The translations under genes and the position numbers were made by a program. From Candidatus Nitrosotalea sp. TS (GTDB taxonomy: Archaea; Thermoproteota; Nitrososphaeria; Nitrososphaerales; Nitrosopumilaceae): 64,000 nucleotides of DNA. Shown here piece after piece: positions 44,072 through 54,326 of this stretch. Below the pieces are notes generated by a model. It was given only the letters and a program-made list of their open reading frames with translations. It was not told the DNA's origin and made no database searches. Within the stretch, counting starts at the first letter, position 1. Every line of letters starts with the position of its first letter. The DNA is taken from positions 1 to 64,000 of the forward strand of contig NZ_RCMB01000009.1 of assembly GCF_011319465.1 (NCBI RefSeq), in the 5' to 3' direction.

Positions 44072-47006
44072 CCCTTGATTACCCCTATAGGAACAAGTTT
44101 AGCTACTTTTGTTGCTATACCCATTTCATGAGATACATTTGCCACAGCGTCCACGTCCTTGTATGCCTCCGGTGTCTCCTCAACAACGCCTTCTCTTGTA
44201 AGAGCTTTTATGAAAATTCCTTTGTCACCAAGAGACTTTTGAACTTGGCTCTCAGTGAAACTGCGTCTTGCAGCTGATCTTGACATCATTCTTCCTGCAC
44301 CATGAGCAGTAGAACCAAAGCTCAAGTCCATCGAACCTGGTTTTCCCAAAAGAATCCAGCTGCCAGTACCCATAGATCCTGGAATAAAGACGGGTTGTCC
44401 CAAGTCTCGATATTTTAGCGGGATTTCATCTCTGCCTTTTGGAAATGCTCTTGTTGCACCTTTTCTATGAACCACTACCGAACGTATCTCGCCATCAATT
44501 TTGTGTTTTTCAACCTTTGCGATATTATGAGCCACATCATAGATTAGTTTCATATCCAAATCTTCTTCTGTTTGTCCAAAGACTCGCTCAAACGCCTTTC
44601 TTGTCCAGTGTGTGATCATCTGCCTGTTGCTCCAAGCAAAGTTCAATGCCGCAAACATTGCTTTTCTGTAGGATTCACCCTCCTCAGAAGAGTTTGGCAC
44701 GCAGGCAAGTTCTCTATCGACTAGATTAATTTTATATTTTTGAAGTGCCTGTTCAGATGTCCTAAGATAATCACTGCAGACCTGATGTCCAAATCCTCGC
44801 GAACCGCAGTGGATTAGCACCATGATTTGTCCTTCATTGTAAATTCCCATCCTGTTTGCAGCCTCTTTGTCATGAATCTGATCAACACGTTGAACCTCAA
44901 GAAAGTGATTTCCTGAACCAAGACTGCCAAGTTGTGGAGAGCCTCGCTTGCGTGCAGTTTGTGACACTCTGCCTGGGTCTGCATTTTTTATTTGTCCGTT
45001 TTCTTCGCATACGTCAGCGTCATCTTTTGAGCCATATCCATGATCGACTGCCCATTGTACACCACGTACAAGAACCTCATCAAGTTCTGATGGGCTCAGC
45101 TTTACTGCTCCTTTTGAGCCAACCCCTGAAGGTATTGATTTGAAGAGCTCAAGTACGAGCTCCTTTAGTTTTGGCCTTACATCTTTTTCAGTAAGATTTG
45201 TCCTAACCAGCCTCACACCGCAGTTTGATACCACAACACCATTTGCAATGAAATTATGGTTGTGATCGTTAATGGAGAGATCATAAACATAGCCGTTATA
45301 ATCAGTTTCTTCTATGCCTGTTATTTGGTCCCACGCGTATCCATCACCGATTGAAACTTCTTGCATAAACTCGTTGAAGCGTATGACATCCCAAACCCTT
45401 GCTGATTTCCTCTCAGACCATATCGAGTGCTCTATGAAGCTTTGAGTAAAATACTCGCCTTTTAGCGTGGCTAAAATCTGTCCAGAACTTGTTCCACTCG
45501 AATACATCTCTCGCGCTGTCTGTCGTGCATTATCTCTTTGTTCCTTGATCTCACTAGTAAAGCACAGATACAGCGAGGCCATACTGGCCAGCACCTCTTT
45601 TTCCTTGTTGTAAACATATCCCACAGTACTGAGAAATTTTAGCATGTTTTCGGCATTGGATTCTATCCCCAAACGTACTGCCTTTGTCGTACCCTTCTTG
45701 CCGTTATAGGTATAGCCATCTACTAATGTTGGCGTTGATGTCTTTACATCAAGAGAGTCAAGGATTTCTTTTATGTCATTTACTATTTCAAATGCGTTAT
45801 CTAACAAAGTCTCCAGTTTGCTGACACTAAATGCGGCATGGTAAAATTATAACCATTGTTAGAAATCGGTTTGGTAAGTTCGCCTCCAAAATATGCAGCA
45901 ACAAAAAGCCTCTTTTGCCATGCTTTAAGAGATTTTATCCAAGGCGGTATTCTGTATCTTTGTGCAGATCTGTTTCCAGACGGAATGCCCATTGCATGCA
46001 GGATAACTCTGAACCCTCGAGATGATATCTTTATTGAGTGTTCCACAGATTGGAAAGCAGCTTCGCCATAGTGTGAATTTATCTTGTGGTGCCTTTGCCG
46101 AGAGATTATAATGGAATTTATTCCCAACCAATTCAGATCATTCTTTATTGATTTGAGATCCTCTAATTTTCCATAGATGGAAACATATTTGCTTCCCTGA
46201 GGAACTGTGCCATCGCTTAGTATTATGCCGAGCAGCTTTAGTATCCTTGGAAGCTTGTTGCTTGTTGTCTTTAATTCAGTGAGTCCTAGACTGCCAAGAT
46301 GTTTTAACACCTGCGCTCTAGCATTGCCCACGTCGCTCATGCCCAATTCATCCATAGCCTTGTTCAGATCTTTCACATTGTATACGACATCCTCGGTAGG
46401 TTCCAAGCACTCTAGGCCTTCAAATCCATGTGAGACCAAGTTAGTTCCAATCGATACTAGACCTGCATCTACCATCCCACTATCTGTAAGCAGTGGATGG
46501 TCCTTGGTGACTAGTAGTTCCCTTCCAAACTTTGTAGTTATTTTGAGCAGGATATCATTTTGTTTTTTCTTGAGAATCAGAATAGGTTCTGTCTTTATGG
46601 TTGATTTGCCTTGTACATCAAATGACAAGGTAGTGTCACTGCCTGTAATTCCAGTTATCCTCTTCCAATTTCCGTCTTCAGTATAGACTCTAGTGATGGA
46701 TGAAGGCAGTTAATATCATAACCTACGCCCCCAGGACTTATCATTCCCTCTTCGGCATCCATGGCGGCCACTCCACCGACTGGAAAGCCATATCCTTCAT
46801 GGCCATCAGGTAGCACCACTACGTGTTTTACAACTCCAGGTATCGTGGAAACATTTACAGCTTGAGTGATAGTCCTATCAGTTAGCATTTTTTGCAATAA
46901 TTCCTTCATTTGCATAGATTGTGACTGGAACCTTCATACCTCTTGAAGCATCTGCCTCTATGCGATATTCCATATTTCCTATTTTTTTTGGAATTAACGA
47001 AGTCAT
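44068..47006 (-). CDS. rtcB: RNA-splicing ligase RtcB, intein-containing (frameshifted)
   Basis: Joins 2',3'-cyclic phosphate and 5'-OH RNA ends after tRNA intron removal, with GTP and Mn2+. The N-extein, from ATG 47006 with a shift near 46905, has [39 protein letters not shown] and PGGVGYDIN. An intein (45223-46708) then interrupts it. The C-extein resumes at Cys in [15 protein letters not shown], and contains [29 protein letters not shown] and the guanylation-site region [17 protein letters not shown]. The intein sits exactly before the Mn-binding Cys. Frameshifts at about 46660 and 45805 fall inside the intein. Confidence 0.93.
45223..46708 (-). mobile_element. Intein with LAGLIDADG homing endonuclease, inserted in rtcB
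   Basis: About 495 residues between GYDIN and CGVRL of RtcB. Residue 1 is Cys ([10 protein letters not shown]). A splicing block B is visible ([14 protein letters not shown]). Two LAGLIDADG-type segments occur ([12 protein letters not shown] and [11 protein letters not shown]). The C-terminal splice block reads [13 protein letters not shown], followed by the +1 Cys. The penultimate residue is Ser where His is usual, which may slow Asn cyclisation. Two one-base frameshifts fall within it (near 46660 and 45805). Confidence 0.88.
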
Positions 47007-47072
47007 TTCTTTCTGCGAAAAAGGATATTTGGACACAATTTAAATCATGAGTAAGACACGGGTTTCTAATTT

Positions 47073-47282
47073 CTATTTTATCAGCTTGGTGGTATGTCTA
47101 TAAAGATCATGTAATTTTTTGCCATCAAGGGAAGAGTCCTTGTCCTCAGCAGGCTCGTCCATGGCACTTGTGTTATCTGCATCTTTTTTCTCTTTTTTGG
47201 AGCCATCCATATCCTCACGTTTGGATATCAGTATAAAAGATTGGCGATGAGAGGAAGAGAGTTTGATTTGCATCTTCTTCAA
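47073..47282 (-). CDS. Possible small charged protein
   Basis: A 69-residue frame, or 45 residues from the inner Met (MDGSKKEKKDADNTSAMDEP). It is highly charged and low-complexity, ending LYRHTTKLIK. It fills the 310-base gap between divergent rtcB and purB. No family, and a weak case for a real gene. The rest of the gap holds the two promoters. Confidence 0.3.
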   Translation of the reverse strand: MKKMQIKLSSSHRQSFILISKREDMDGSKKEKKDADNTSAMDEPAEDKDSSLDGKKLHDLYRHTTKLIK

Positions 47283-47317
47283 GTAGATTTATTTTGCTAG
47301 TATGGTTTACTTCAGAC

Positions 47318-48681
47318 ATGCCAATTCTGCCAATTGATGCAGGCCGTTATGGAACAGACGCCATGAAGGAAGTTTTCGATGACCAAAAAAAGATTTCATA
47401 TCCAGTTAGAGATCGAGGCAGCTGTAGCTCAATCACAATCAGAGATAGGAATGATTCCAAAAAGTGCGGCACAAAATATTGCACAGATGGCAAGATCTGG
47501 AAAAATAACTACAAAAAGAGTAAAACAGCTAGAGGCAAAAAGCGATCATGACACTGCCGCTCTTGTAGAGGCACTCAGCGAGCTATGCAAATCTTCTGCA
47601 AGACCTTGGATTCACTATGGTTTGACAAGCAATGATCTTGTTGATACCAGTAATTCTTTGCAGATGAGGGACACAATTCGCATAATAGAACCCAAGATAG
47701 CAAAACTTGCCATCATTTTATCAGAATTGGCAATAAAATACAGGGAAATACCTGCGGTAGGAAGAACTCACGGCCAACACGCAAGCATAATTTCATTTGG
47801 TTTAAAATTTGCAAATCCTGCACTTGAAATGGCAAAACACATTGAAAGAATTGAAGAAATCAAGAAGCGAATCTTAATTTGCAAGACTTTGGGGGTTGTT
47901 GGAACAGGTTCCCTCATGGGAGCAAAGGCACTTGAAGTTCAAAAAAGAGTTGCAAGAAAACTTGCCTTGTTTCCTGCAGATGTAACAACCCAAGTGGTAC
48001 CACGTGAAAGATATGCAGAATATGTTTTTGCCCTGGCGCTAATTGGATCTACGCTGGAAAAACTGGCAGTAGAGATACGAAATCTCCAGAGAACAGAGAT
48101 AGGCGAAGTGGCAGAACCATTCAGGAAAGGACAGATGGGAAGTAGCGCTGTTCCAGTTAAGAGAAATCCAGTAAAAAGCGAGCGCGTTACGTCGCTTTCA
48201 AAGCTATTACGAAGTCAGATTTCGGTTACATTTGAAAACATTCCCTCTTTGGCATGAACGGGACCTTTCAAATTCTGCAAATGAGCGATTCATTTTACCC
48301 ACAAGTGCCATTTTACTCGATGAGATGCTAGAAGCAATGACAAAAATTCTAAAAGAATTGCATGTCAACGAAGAGCGAATCAGGAAGAATTTAGAATTTA
48401 CAAGGGGCCAAATCTTTGCAGAGTTTGTACTAGAGGCGCTCATAAAGAAAGGGGTTCCAAGATTTGAAGCATACAGAGACATACAGCGTGTCGCGTTTGC
48501 AGCATTAGAAAGCGAGATTGATTTCAGAGATGCCGTAAAAGATGACGATGCAATATCATCTCACCTCACAGGAGATGAGATAGACAACATCTTTGTCCCA
48601 GAAAACCACCTTGGCGCATCTGACCAGATAATCAAAAACGTCCATGGCATAGTCAAAAAGTCCTGTGTCAAGTTTTCTTAG
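47318..48681 (+). CDS. purB: Adenylosuccinate lyase (two frameshifts)
   Basis: Catalyses two fumarate-releasing steps of purine synthesis, including after PurA. The start is ATG 47318 (MPILPIDAGRYGTDAMKEVF). A shift in an A-run near 47390 leads to FHIQLEIEAAVAQSQSEIG. Later motifs: RPWIHYGLTSNDLVDTSNSL, VGRTHGQHASIISFG (catalytic His), and the signature GQMGSSAVPVKRNPVKSE. A second shift near 48240 leads to WHERDLSNSANERFILPTSA. Restored length is about 453 residues. Its 3' end overlaps the converging PP-loop gene by 14 bases. Confidence 0.93.
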
Positions 48682-49430
48682 ATTTCATCAAGTTTTTGTG
48701 AATAAGCGAACCATACTGTAGTGCTTTTTTTCTTTTCAGTGCAGAGTCGCGTGGAACTCCAACTGACAGGGCAAGTTTTCGAATTATGTGCTTTCGAACT
48801 CAGGTCATCCTTGTTTTTTATCTTGTCTTTTATTGGAACAGTTTTTGCAAAGGCGACAAACCCTTCAGAAAGTAACGGCTGCAATATTTTTACGCCAAAC
48901 CCCGAAGATATCACATCTACTGCCTTCATCATTTTAATTTCATTCTCAAGTTTTGACTCCATTAGAGCCATCACTGCTTTTTCTCCGTTTTCTACAACCT
49001 CCCTGTACGCATTATACCCGCAAAAGAGTTCATCGATTCCATTTGCTGTGAGAATTTTTTCAATGCCATGCTCTTTTGCAAGTTTTGATACATAGTAAAA
49101 TGCTATACAGTTCTCATTCCAGGAAAGATTGTCAGTGCTGATTTTGAGTTTAATTTCTTTTGCAACACTTGGAAAAGATTCTTTTTGTATAATGTAAGTG
49201 AAGTGTTTGAAGCCAAGCAATGCTGCAATCTTTTTTGAGAATTCAATATCATGTGAGCCTTCAAATCCTATTGTAAGTAGTGTCACATCAAGTCCAATGT
49301 CAGAGCAAATTTTTGCCAATAGTGAACTATCAACACCGCCAGAAAATGCTATTGCAATTTTTTTTGTTGCTAGTGTTTTTTGTATTGCATGAATCATCTG
49401 CTCATGTATTTTCGTTACAGGATTTGTCAT
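48668..49430 (-). CDS. Asparagine-synthase-like PP-loop ATPase, no glutaminase domain (frameshifted)
   Basis: About 253 residues. The pyrophosphatase loop KIAIAFSGGVDSSLLAKI near residue 25 binds ATP. Later blocks ENCIAFYYVSKLAKEHGIEK and KILTANGIDELFCGYNAYRE are typical of the asparagine synthase C-terminal domain. A shift near 48805 moves the end to LVRKHIIRKLALSVGVPRDS and KKALQYGSLIHKNLMK. The N-terminal glutamine amidotransferase domain is absent, so it likely uses ammonia or acts on another substrate. Function open. Confidence 0.8.
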
Positions 49431-49492
49431 TTTATTTACGATCTAGTACTTTTTCTATGAGAGTTAAATATAGGATTCGCTAGAAAAAATCA

Positions 49493-49780
49493 TGGCACTT
49501 GTCAAACTAACCGAGGAACAAATCCAAAAAGAACTAGCAAGTTTGCAAGGATGGAGTGTTGTAAACTGGTAAACTTCACAAAGATTTTGTTTTTGCCGAC
49601 TTTATAGAGGCCTTTGGCTTTATGAGCAAGGCTTCCATGCACATAGAAAAGATGAACCATCATCCAGAATGGTTCAACGTATACAACAAGATCAAGGTAG
49701 AATTGGTAACTCATGATGCAGGCGGAATAACACAAAATGACATCAACCTTGCAAGGACGCTCAACTCTTTAGCAAAATAG
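49493..49780 (+). CDS. Pterin-4a-carbinolamine dehydratase (frameshifted)
   Basis: About 95 residues. The first frame gives MALVKLTEEQIQKELASLQG and WSVVN. After a one-base shift near 49568, GKLHKDFVFADFIEAFGFMS and the diagnostic HIEKMNHHPEWFNVYNKIKV, VELVTHDAGGITQNDINLAR follow. The HHPEW core with following THDAGG is the PCD/DCoH active site. It dehydrates or recycles tetrahydropterins. It is just upstream of a pterin-synthase-like fusion gene, suggesting a shared pterin theme. Confidence 0.9.
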
Positions 49781-49841
49781 TACTTTCACTGACAAAGCGA
49801 CCTGTACAGAATTTATATACGGACAATCCAAAATTTTTCAA

Positions 49842-50663
49842 ATGCCAAGCGGTTCGGCAATTCTTGACTCGGATTTTCGCTATATCGACAAAAAGGGAAA
49901 CCTCCTAAGAAGCAGGACAGAGCTTTCCATAGCTGAGATGCTGACATTTCTTGGAGTGGAATATGAATACGATTACAGCCTTACATTGAAAAATGGCAAT
50001 AAAGTTAACGTCGATTTTAAGACGGAAAAAGGTCTCATTGAAATCATAGATGATGAAAAAGACATAACAAAATACAAGGAACTAAAACAAGAAAATTCTG
50101 ATGCAAAGATAATTGCCATTGGTCATCCAAAACTTGCTGCCAAACTAAAAGAGCTTGAAGATATCGTACTTTACAAAACAAAAGACGTGCAGACAGGTTC
50201 CATATTCATCGAGGATCCTTCGTTTGCATTTGATTACGCCCACATCTTGCCGCTGGTAGAAAAGTGCTCTATCCTTCATGGCCATACATCATCAGTCATG
50301 GTAGAACTTGTAGGAGAAATGAAAAACAACCTGCTTGTTGATTTTGGAGAGGCAAAAAAGATCATCAAGGAAGTGATTTCAATTCTAGATCACAAATTCT
50401 TCATCAACAGAAAATATCTTGCAAAAGAAGATGATATTCATTATAACATAGCATTTGATGGTCCCAAGGGAAAATTCGATCTCCGGGTTCCAAAACATAC
50501 AACATATCTGCTAGAAGGAGAGGCAACAGTTGAAAACCTGTCAACTGAAATAATAAAACTTCTAGTTCCCAAGATGCCAAAGAATGTGGAAGCGGTTGGG
50601 GTATACGTCTATGAGGGCTATAACAAAGGAGCCCACATTATCTCACAGATCTCAAGATCATAG
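49842..50663 (+). CDS. 6-pyruvoyl-tetrahydropterin/6-carboxytetrahydropterin synthase fused to nuclease-like domain
   Basis: 273 residues in two parts. Residues 1-110 (LRSRTELSIAEMLTFLGVEY, NKVNVDFKTEKGLIEIID) resemble restriction-endonuclease-fold modules with D58 and E67; the usual Lys is not evident. Residues about 125-273 match PTPS/QueD: FDYAHILPLVEKCSILHGHTS with the three zinc His (134, 146, 148), LDHKFFINRKYL, TVENLSTEIIKLLVP and GVYVYEGYNKGA. QueD makes an archaeosine/queuosine precursor, while PTPS makes pterins. The neighbouring PCD gene favours pterin chemistry. Confidence 0.75.
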   Translation: MPSGSAILDSDFRYIDKKGNLLRSRTELSIAEMLTFLGVEYEYDYSLTLKNGNKVNVDFKTEKGLIEIIDDEKDITKYKELKQENSDAKIIAIGHPKLAAKLKELEDIVLYKTKDVQTGSIFIEDPSFAFDYAHILPLVEKCSILHGHTSSVMVELVGEMKNNLLVDFGEAKKIIKEVISILDHKFFINRKYLAKEDDIHYNIAFDGPKGKFDLRVPKHTTYLLEGEATVENLSTEIIKLLVPKMPKNVEAVGVYVYEGYNKGAHIISQISRS

Positions 50664-50667
50664 TAAC

Positions 50668-52987
50668 ATGGAACCAAAAATAAAGGAAACCGCATGGAAT
50701 CCTGAGATTGAAAAGCAGATTTTAAAACAATGGGAAGATTCTAGGGACTATGATTTCAAGCCACAAGGAGAGGTTTTTGTAATTGATACTCCTCCACCAT
50801 ATCCATCTGGAAGACCTTGGCACATAGGAGCAGCGGCTCACTATGCACAGATAGACATGATTGCAAGAACTGCAAGAATGACAGGAAAGAGCGTATTATT
50901 TCCAATAGGAATTGACAGAAACGGCCTGCCTGTGGAGATGTACACGGAAAAAAAGCACAACATACGTATGCATGAGACAGACAGGGCAGAGTTTCTAAAA
51001 TTGTGCGCTACTGCACTAGATGACCTAGAGGCAGAGATGATTCAGATAATGAAAAGCCTAGGACTTAGCGGCAACTTTTCAGAATACTATAGAACTGATT
51101 CTGAACAATATCGAGCACTTACCCAGTCCACATTCATAGAGTTGTGGAAAAAGGGGCTGATATACATTGCAAATAGGCCAAACAACTATGACTGGATTAC
51201 TGGAACCACCATTGCAGATGCAGAAATAACCTATGAAGAAATTCCAACCAAACTAGTTTACATGAAATTTAAGATAAAAGATTCCGACAAGGTTCTTACA
51301 ATAGCCAGTACAAGGCCTGAGCTTTTGTGTGCATGTCAGGCAATAATTGTAAATCCAGAAGATGAAAGGCATGCGGATACCATAGGCAAGAGCGCAATAA
51401 TTCCAGTCATTAACAGAGAGGTTCAGGTTAGAACTCATCCTTCAGCAGAAAAAGAATTTGGTTCAGGAGCTGTAATGGTTTGCAGCTATGGTGATCAAAA
51501 CGATGTTGCGTTATTCAGAGAACTCAAACTGCAAGAAGTTGTAGCTATTGGCAAAAATGGCAGAATGACCGAAGTTGCAGGACAATATGCAGGACTCAAA
51601 GTAAAACAGGCAAGAGAGAAGATAATCGAGGATCTGCAGAACCAAGGCTTGGTCGAGAAAGTAGAAAGCATCAATCACAGAACTCCCATTTCTGAGAGAA
51701 GCAAGGCGCCAATTGAGATAATCCCGATGGAAGAATATTATCTAAAACAAAAAGAGTCCGTGGAAAAAATAAAGGAACTGGGCTCCAAGATTGTCTTTCA
51801 TCCTTTGATGCACAAACAGATCCTCATGAATTGGCTAGAATCAATAACAATTGACTGGCCCATTTCAAGGAGAAGATTTTACGGAACAGAAATTCCAATA
51901 TGGTACTGCAAGAAATGCTCAGAGCCCCACATACCGGAGCCTGGCAAATATTACAGACCGTGGAAAGATCCAAGCCCCATCTCAAAATGCACAAAATGTG
52001 GTGCAACAGAGTTTGTCGGAGAGGAAAGAACTTTTGATACCTGGATGGATTCAAGCGTCTCGCCGCTATATGTCTCAAAGTATGGCCATGACGAGGAATT
52101 TTTCAAAAAGACGTATCCTGCAACAATCAGACCACAATCAAAAGACATCGTGAGAACTTGGCTCTACTACACAGTCTTGAGATGCGAACAGCTTACCGGG
52201 AAGACTCCGTGGAGCGAGGCATGGATTATGGGCTATGGTGTTGATGAGCACGGGACAAAAATGAGCAAAAGCAAAGGAAATGTAATCGATCCTCTCCCGG
52301 TAATTCAAAAATTTGGTGCAGATACATTCAGGTTCTGGAGTGCAAGCGAGATAAACCTCGGTTATGACTTTAGATGTTCTGAGCAAAAAATTGAAACTAC
52401 AAAGAAGTTTCTAAGCAAACTCTGGAACATATCGAGATTCCTATCAGGCTTTCCTATTGTAAAGTCAGACAAGACATATCCTGCAGATAGATGGATACTG
52501 TCAGAATTGGATAAAGTGGTAGCAGAATGCAAGAAGGGGTTTGATGATTACAACTTTTTCATTCCTTCAACTAGCATTCGCGAGTTTACATGGAATGTAT
52601 TTGCTGCGCATTATATTGAAATGGTAAAGGGTCGTGCATACAGCGACAGTTTTAGCGAAGAGGAAAGAAATGCGGCAATTTTTACACTGCACAAAGTTCT
52701 TTCCACATTGCTTCTTCTTTTGGCACCGATAACGCCATTTATTACAGATTATCTTTGGCAGATTCTATACTCTGACAAGACAGTTCACAAGGAAAAGTTT
52801 CCACAAGCAAGAAAATCATGAAGACTGGACAAAATTCACAAAACCAATTACAGAGTTCAACTCTAACGTGTGGAATAAGAAAAAGGAACAAAACCTCTCT
52901 TTGAAAGATTCAATCGAGATGGCAATCCCAGATGAGTTGCAACAGTTTGCAAAGGACTTGCAAGCCATGCATAACCTAAAGTCCTGA
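50668..52987 (+). CDS. valS: Valyl-tRNA synthetase (frameshifted at the end)
   Basis: Class I synthetase charging tRNA-Val. ATG 50668 gives MEPKIKETAWNPEIEKQILK. HIGH-type motif PYPSGRPWHIGAAAHYAQID, editing domain ASTRPELLCACQAIIV, the archaeal-type zinc pairs CKKCSEPHIPEPG and CTKCGATEF, RPQSKDIVRTWLYYTVLRCE and the KMSKS loop HGTKMSKSKGNVIDPL. A shift near 52815 places the last 55 residues (NHEDWTKFTKPITEFNSNVW) in another frame. Restored length is about 773 residues. The ATG lies just after the pterin-synthase stop. Confidence 0.95.
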
Positions 52988-53057
52988 TAGACTCCTTTTT
53001 GCAAAGCCTCAAAAATTATATTTTCTTTAAATAGTGATTTTTGTTTATGTTACATAA

Positions 53058-54056
53058 TTGAAGGCAGCAGTAATTAGAAAACACGGCGGTCCAGATGTTT
53101 TGTCGTATGAAGAAATCAATGAGCCTCAGACAGCAAATGGTCATGCAATAGTCAAAGTGGATTATTGCGCGGTAAACCACCTTGACATATGGGTTAGAAA
53201 CGGTTTACCTGGCAAGCAAGTTTTATTTCCTCACATCCTAGGTTGTGATATTTCTGGTACCCTTGTGGAGGGATTTGGGAAATTCAAGAAAGGTGACAAG
53301 GTTGTAGTATATCCCGCCATACAAAGCGATGTGCCAAGAACATCATACTCCATCATAGGAGGCTTTGGCAAGTATCATGGTGGCTATGCAGAACTCGTCC
53401 AAGTTCCACAAAAAAATATTGTAAAAAAGCCAAGCTGGTTTACAGACATTGAAGCATGTGCACTGAACATATCATATCTTACTGCATGGAATATGCTTGA
53501 GAGATCAAGATGCAAAAAAGGCGACACTGTATTCATTTGGGGTGCAAACAGCGGTGTCGGCTCTGCTGCAATACTTCTTGCCAAGGCAAGAGGCTTTAGA
53601 ATCATAACGGTAGTATCAAATGAAAATAAAATAGGCCTTGCAAGAAAACTTGGAGCACATCTGGTCATAGACAGAAGCAAATCAGATGTGATGGCTGAGA
53701 CCCTAAAGCATACCAAGAACCAAGGTGTTGATGCAGTAATTGATCATGTCGGGGCAAAGACATGGCCTACAAGTATTGAGATACTCAAGGTTGGCGGAAA
53801 AATGATTGCCTGCGGTACAACCACTGGAGGAGAAGCCAATGTAAACATTAGAGCTTTTTACAGCAAGGAAGCCAGCATAACTGGCGCATATCTTGGCACA
53901 AAATTACAGTTGATTTCACTGCACAAATTCATGAAATCAAATAAGATAAGGCCAATAATTGACAGCGTATTTTCTCTCAAAGATGTCAAGCTTGCACATC
54001 AAAAGATGGAAGAAAGCGCTCAGTTTGGAAAGATAATCCTAAAGGTTTCTAGATGA
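53058..54056 (+). CDS. Zinc-type alcohol dehydrogenase / quinone-reductase-like MDR protein
   Basis: A 332-residue medium-chain dehydrogenase/reductase. KAAVIRKHGGPDVLSYEEI, CAVNHLDIWVRNGLPGKQVL, FPHILGCDISGTLVEGFGKF, the NAD(P)-binding TVFIWGANSGVGSAAILLAK, and CGTTTGGEANVNIRAFYSKE. The structural zinc Cys cluster of classic alcohol dehydrogenases is not visible, so quinone/enoyl reductase-like activity is possible. Start TTG at 53058. Substrate unknown. Confidence 0.85.
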   Translation: MKAAVIRKHGGPDVLSYEEINEPQTANGHAIVKVDYCAVNHLDIWVRNGLPGKQVLFPHILGCDISGTLVEGFGKFKKGDKVVVYPAIQSDVPRTSYSIIGGFGKYHGGYAELVQVPQKNIVKKPSWFTDIEACALNISYLTAWNMLERSRCKKGDTVFIWGANSGVGSAAILLAKARGFRIITVVSNENKIGLARKLGAHLVIDRSKSDVMAETLKHTKNQGVDAVIDHVGAKTWPTSIEILKVGGKMIACGTTTGGEANVNIRAFYSKEASITGAYLGTKLQLISLHKFMKSNKIRPIIDSVFSLKDVKLAHQKMEESAQFGKIILKVSR

Positions 54057-54282
54057 CAAATTGCCTGCAATCACAATCCAGTACAAGACACGTCTCTTTT
54101 GTTCTGATGTGATCGTCTACTGAATGGCCGCATTTTACATTTTTACATATGCGCCTTGTCTCTTCTCTTTGAACAACACTTTGGGCTATTTGATTTGCCT
54201 GTTCTTTAGAATATCCTTTTTTGTCAATGTAATAGTGCACTACTCTGTTGTACAATTCACTTGGGTCAAACCTACGGCTCAT
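54049..54282 (-). CDS. Small conserved protein with Cys/His C-terminus
   Basis: 77 residues from MSRRFDPSELYNRVVHYYID. A helical N-terminus (KKGYSKEQANQIAQSVVQRE) is followed by RICKNVKCGHSVDDHIRTKE and CLVLDCDCRQFVI, six Cys and two His in all, fitting a zinc site. The longer reading to 54309 adds a hydrophobic stub and is unlikely. Function unknown. Confidence 0.6.
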   Translation of the reverse strand: MSRRFDPSELYNRVVHYYIDKKGYSKEQANQIAQSVVQREETRRICKNVKCGHSVDDHIRTKETCLVLDCDCRQFVI

Positions 54283-54326
54283 TGTACAGATAATACCACA
54301 CCAAAACATTTTAAGTTGCTGAGTAG

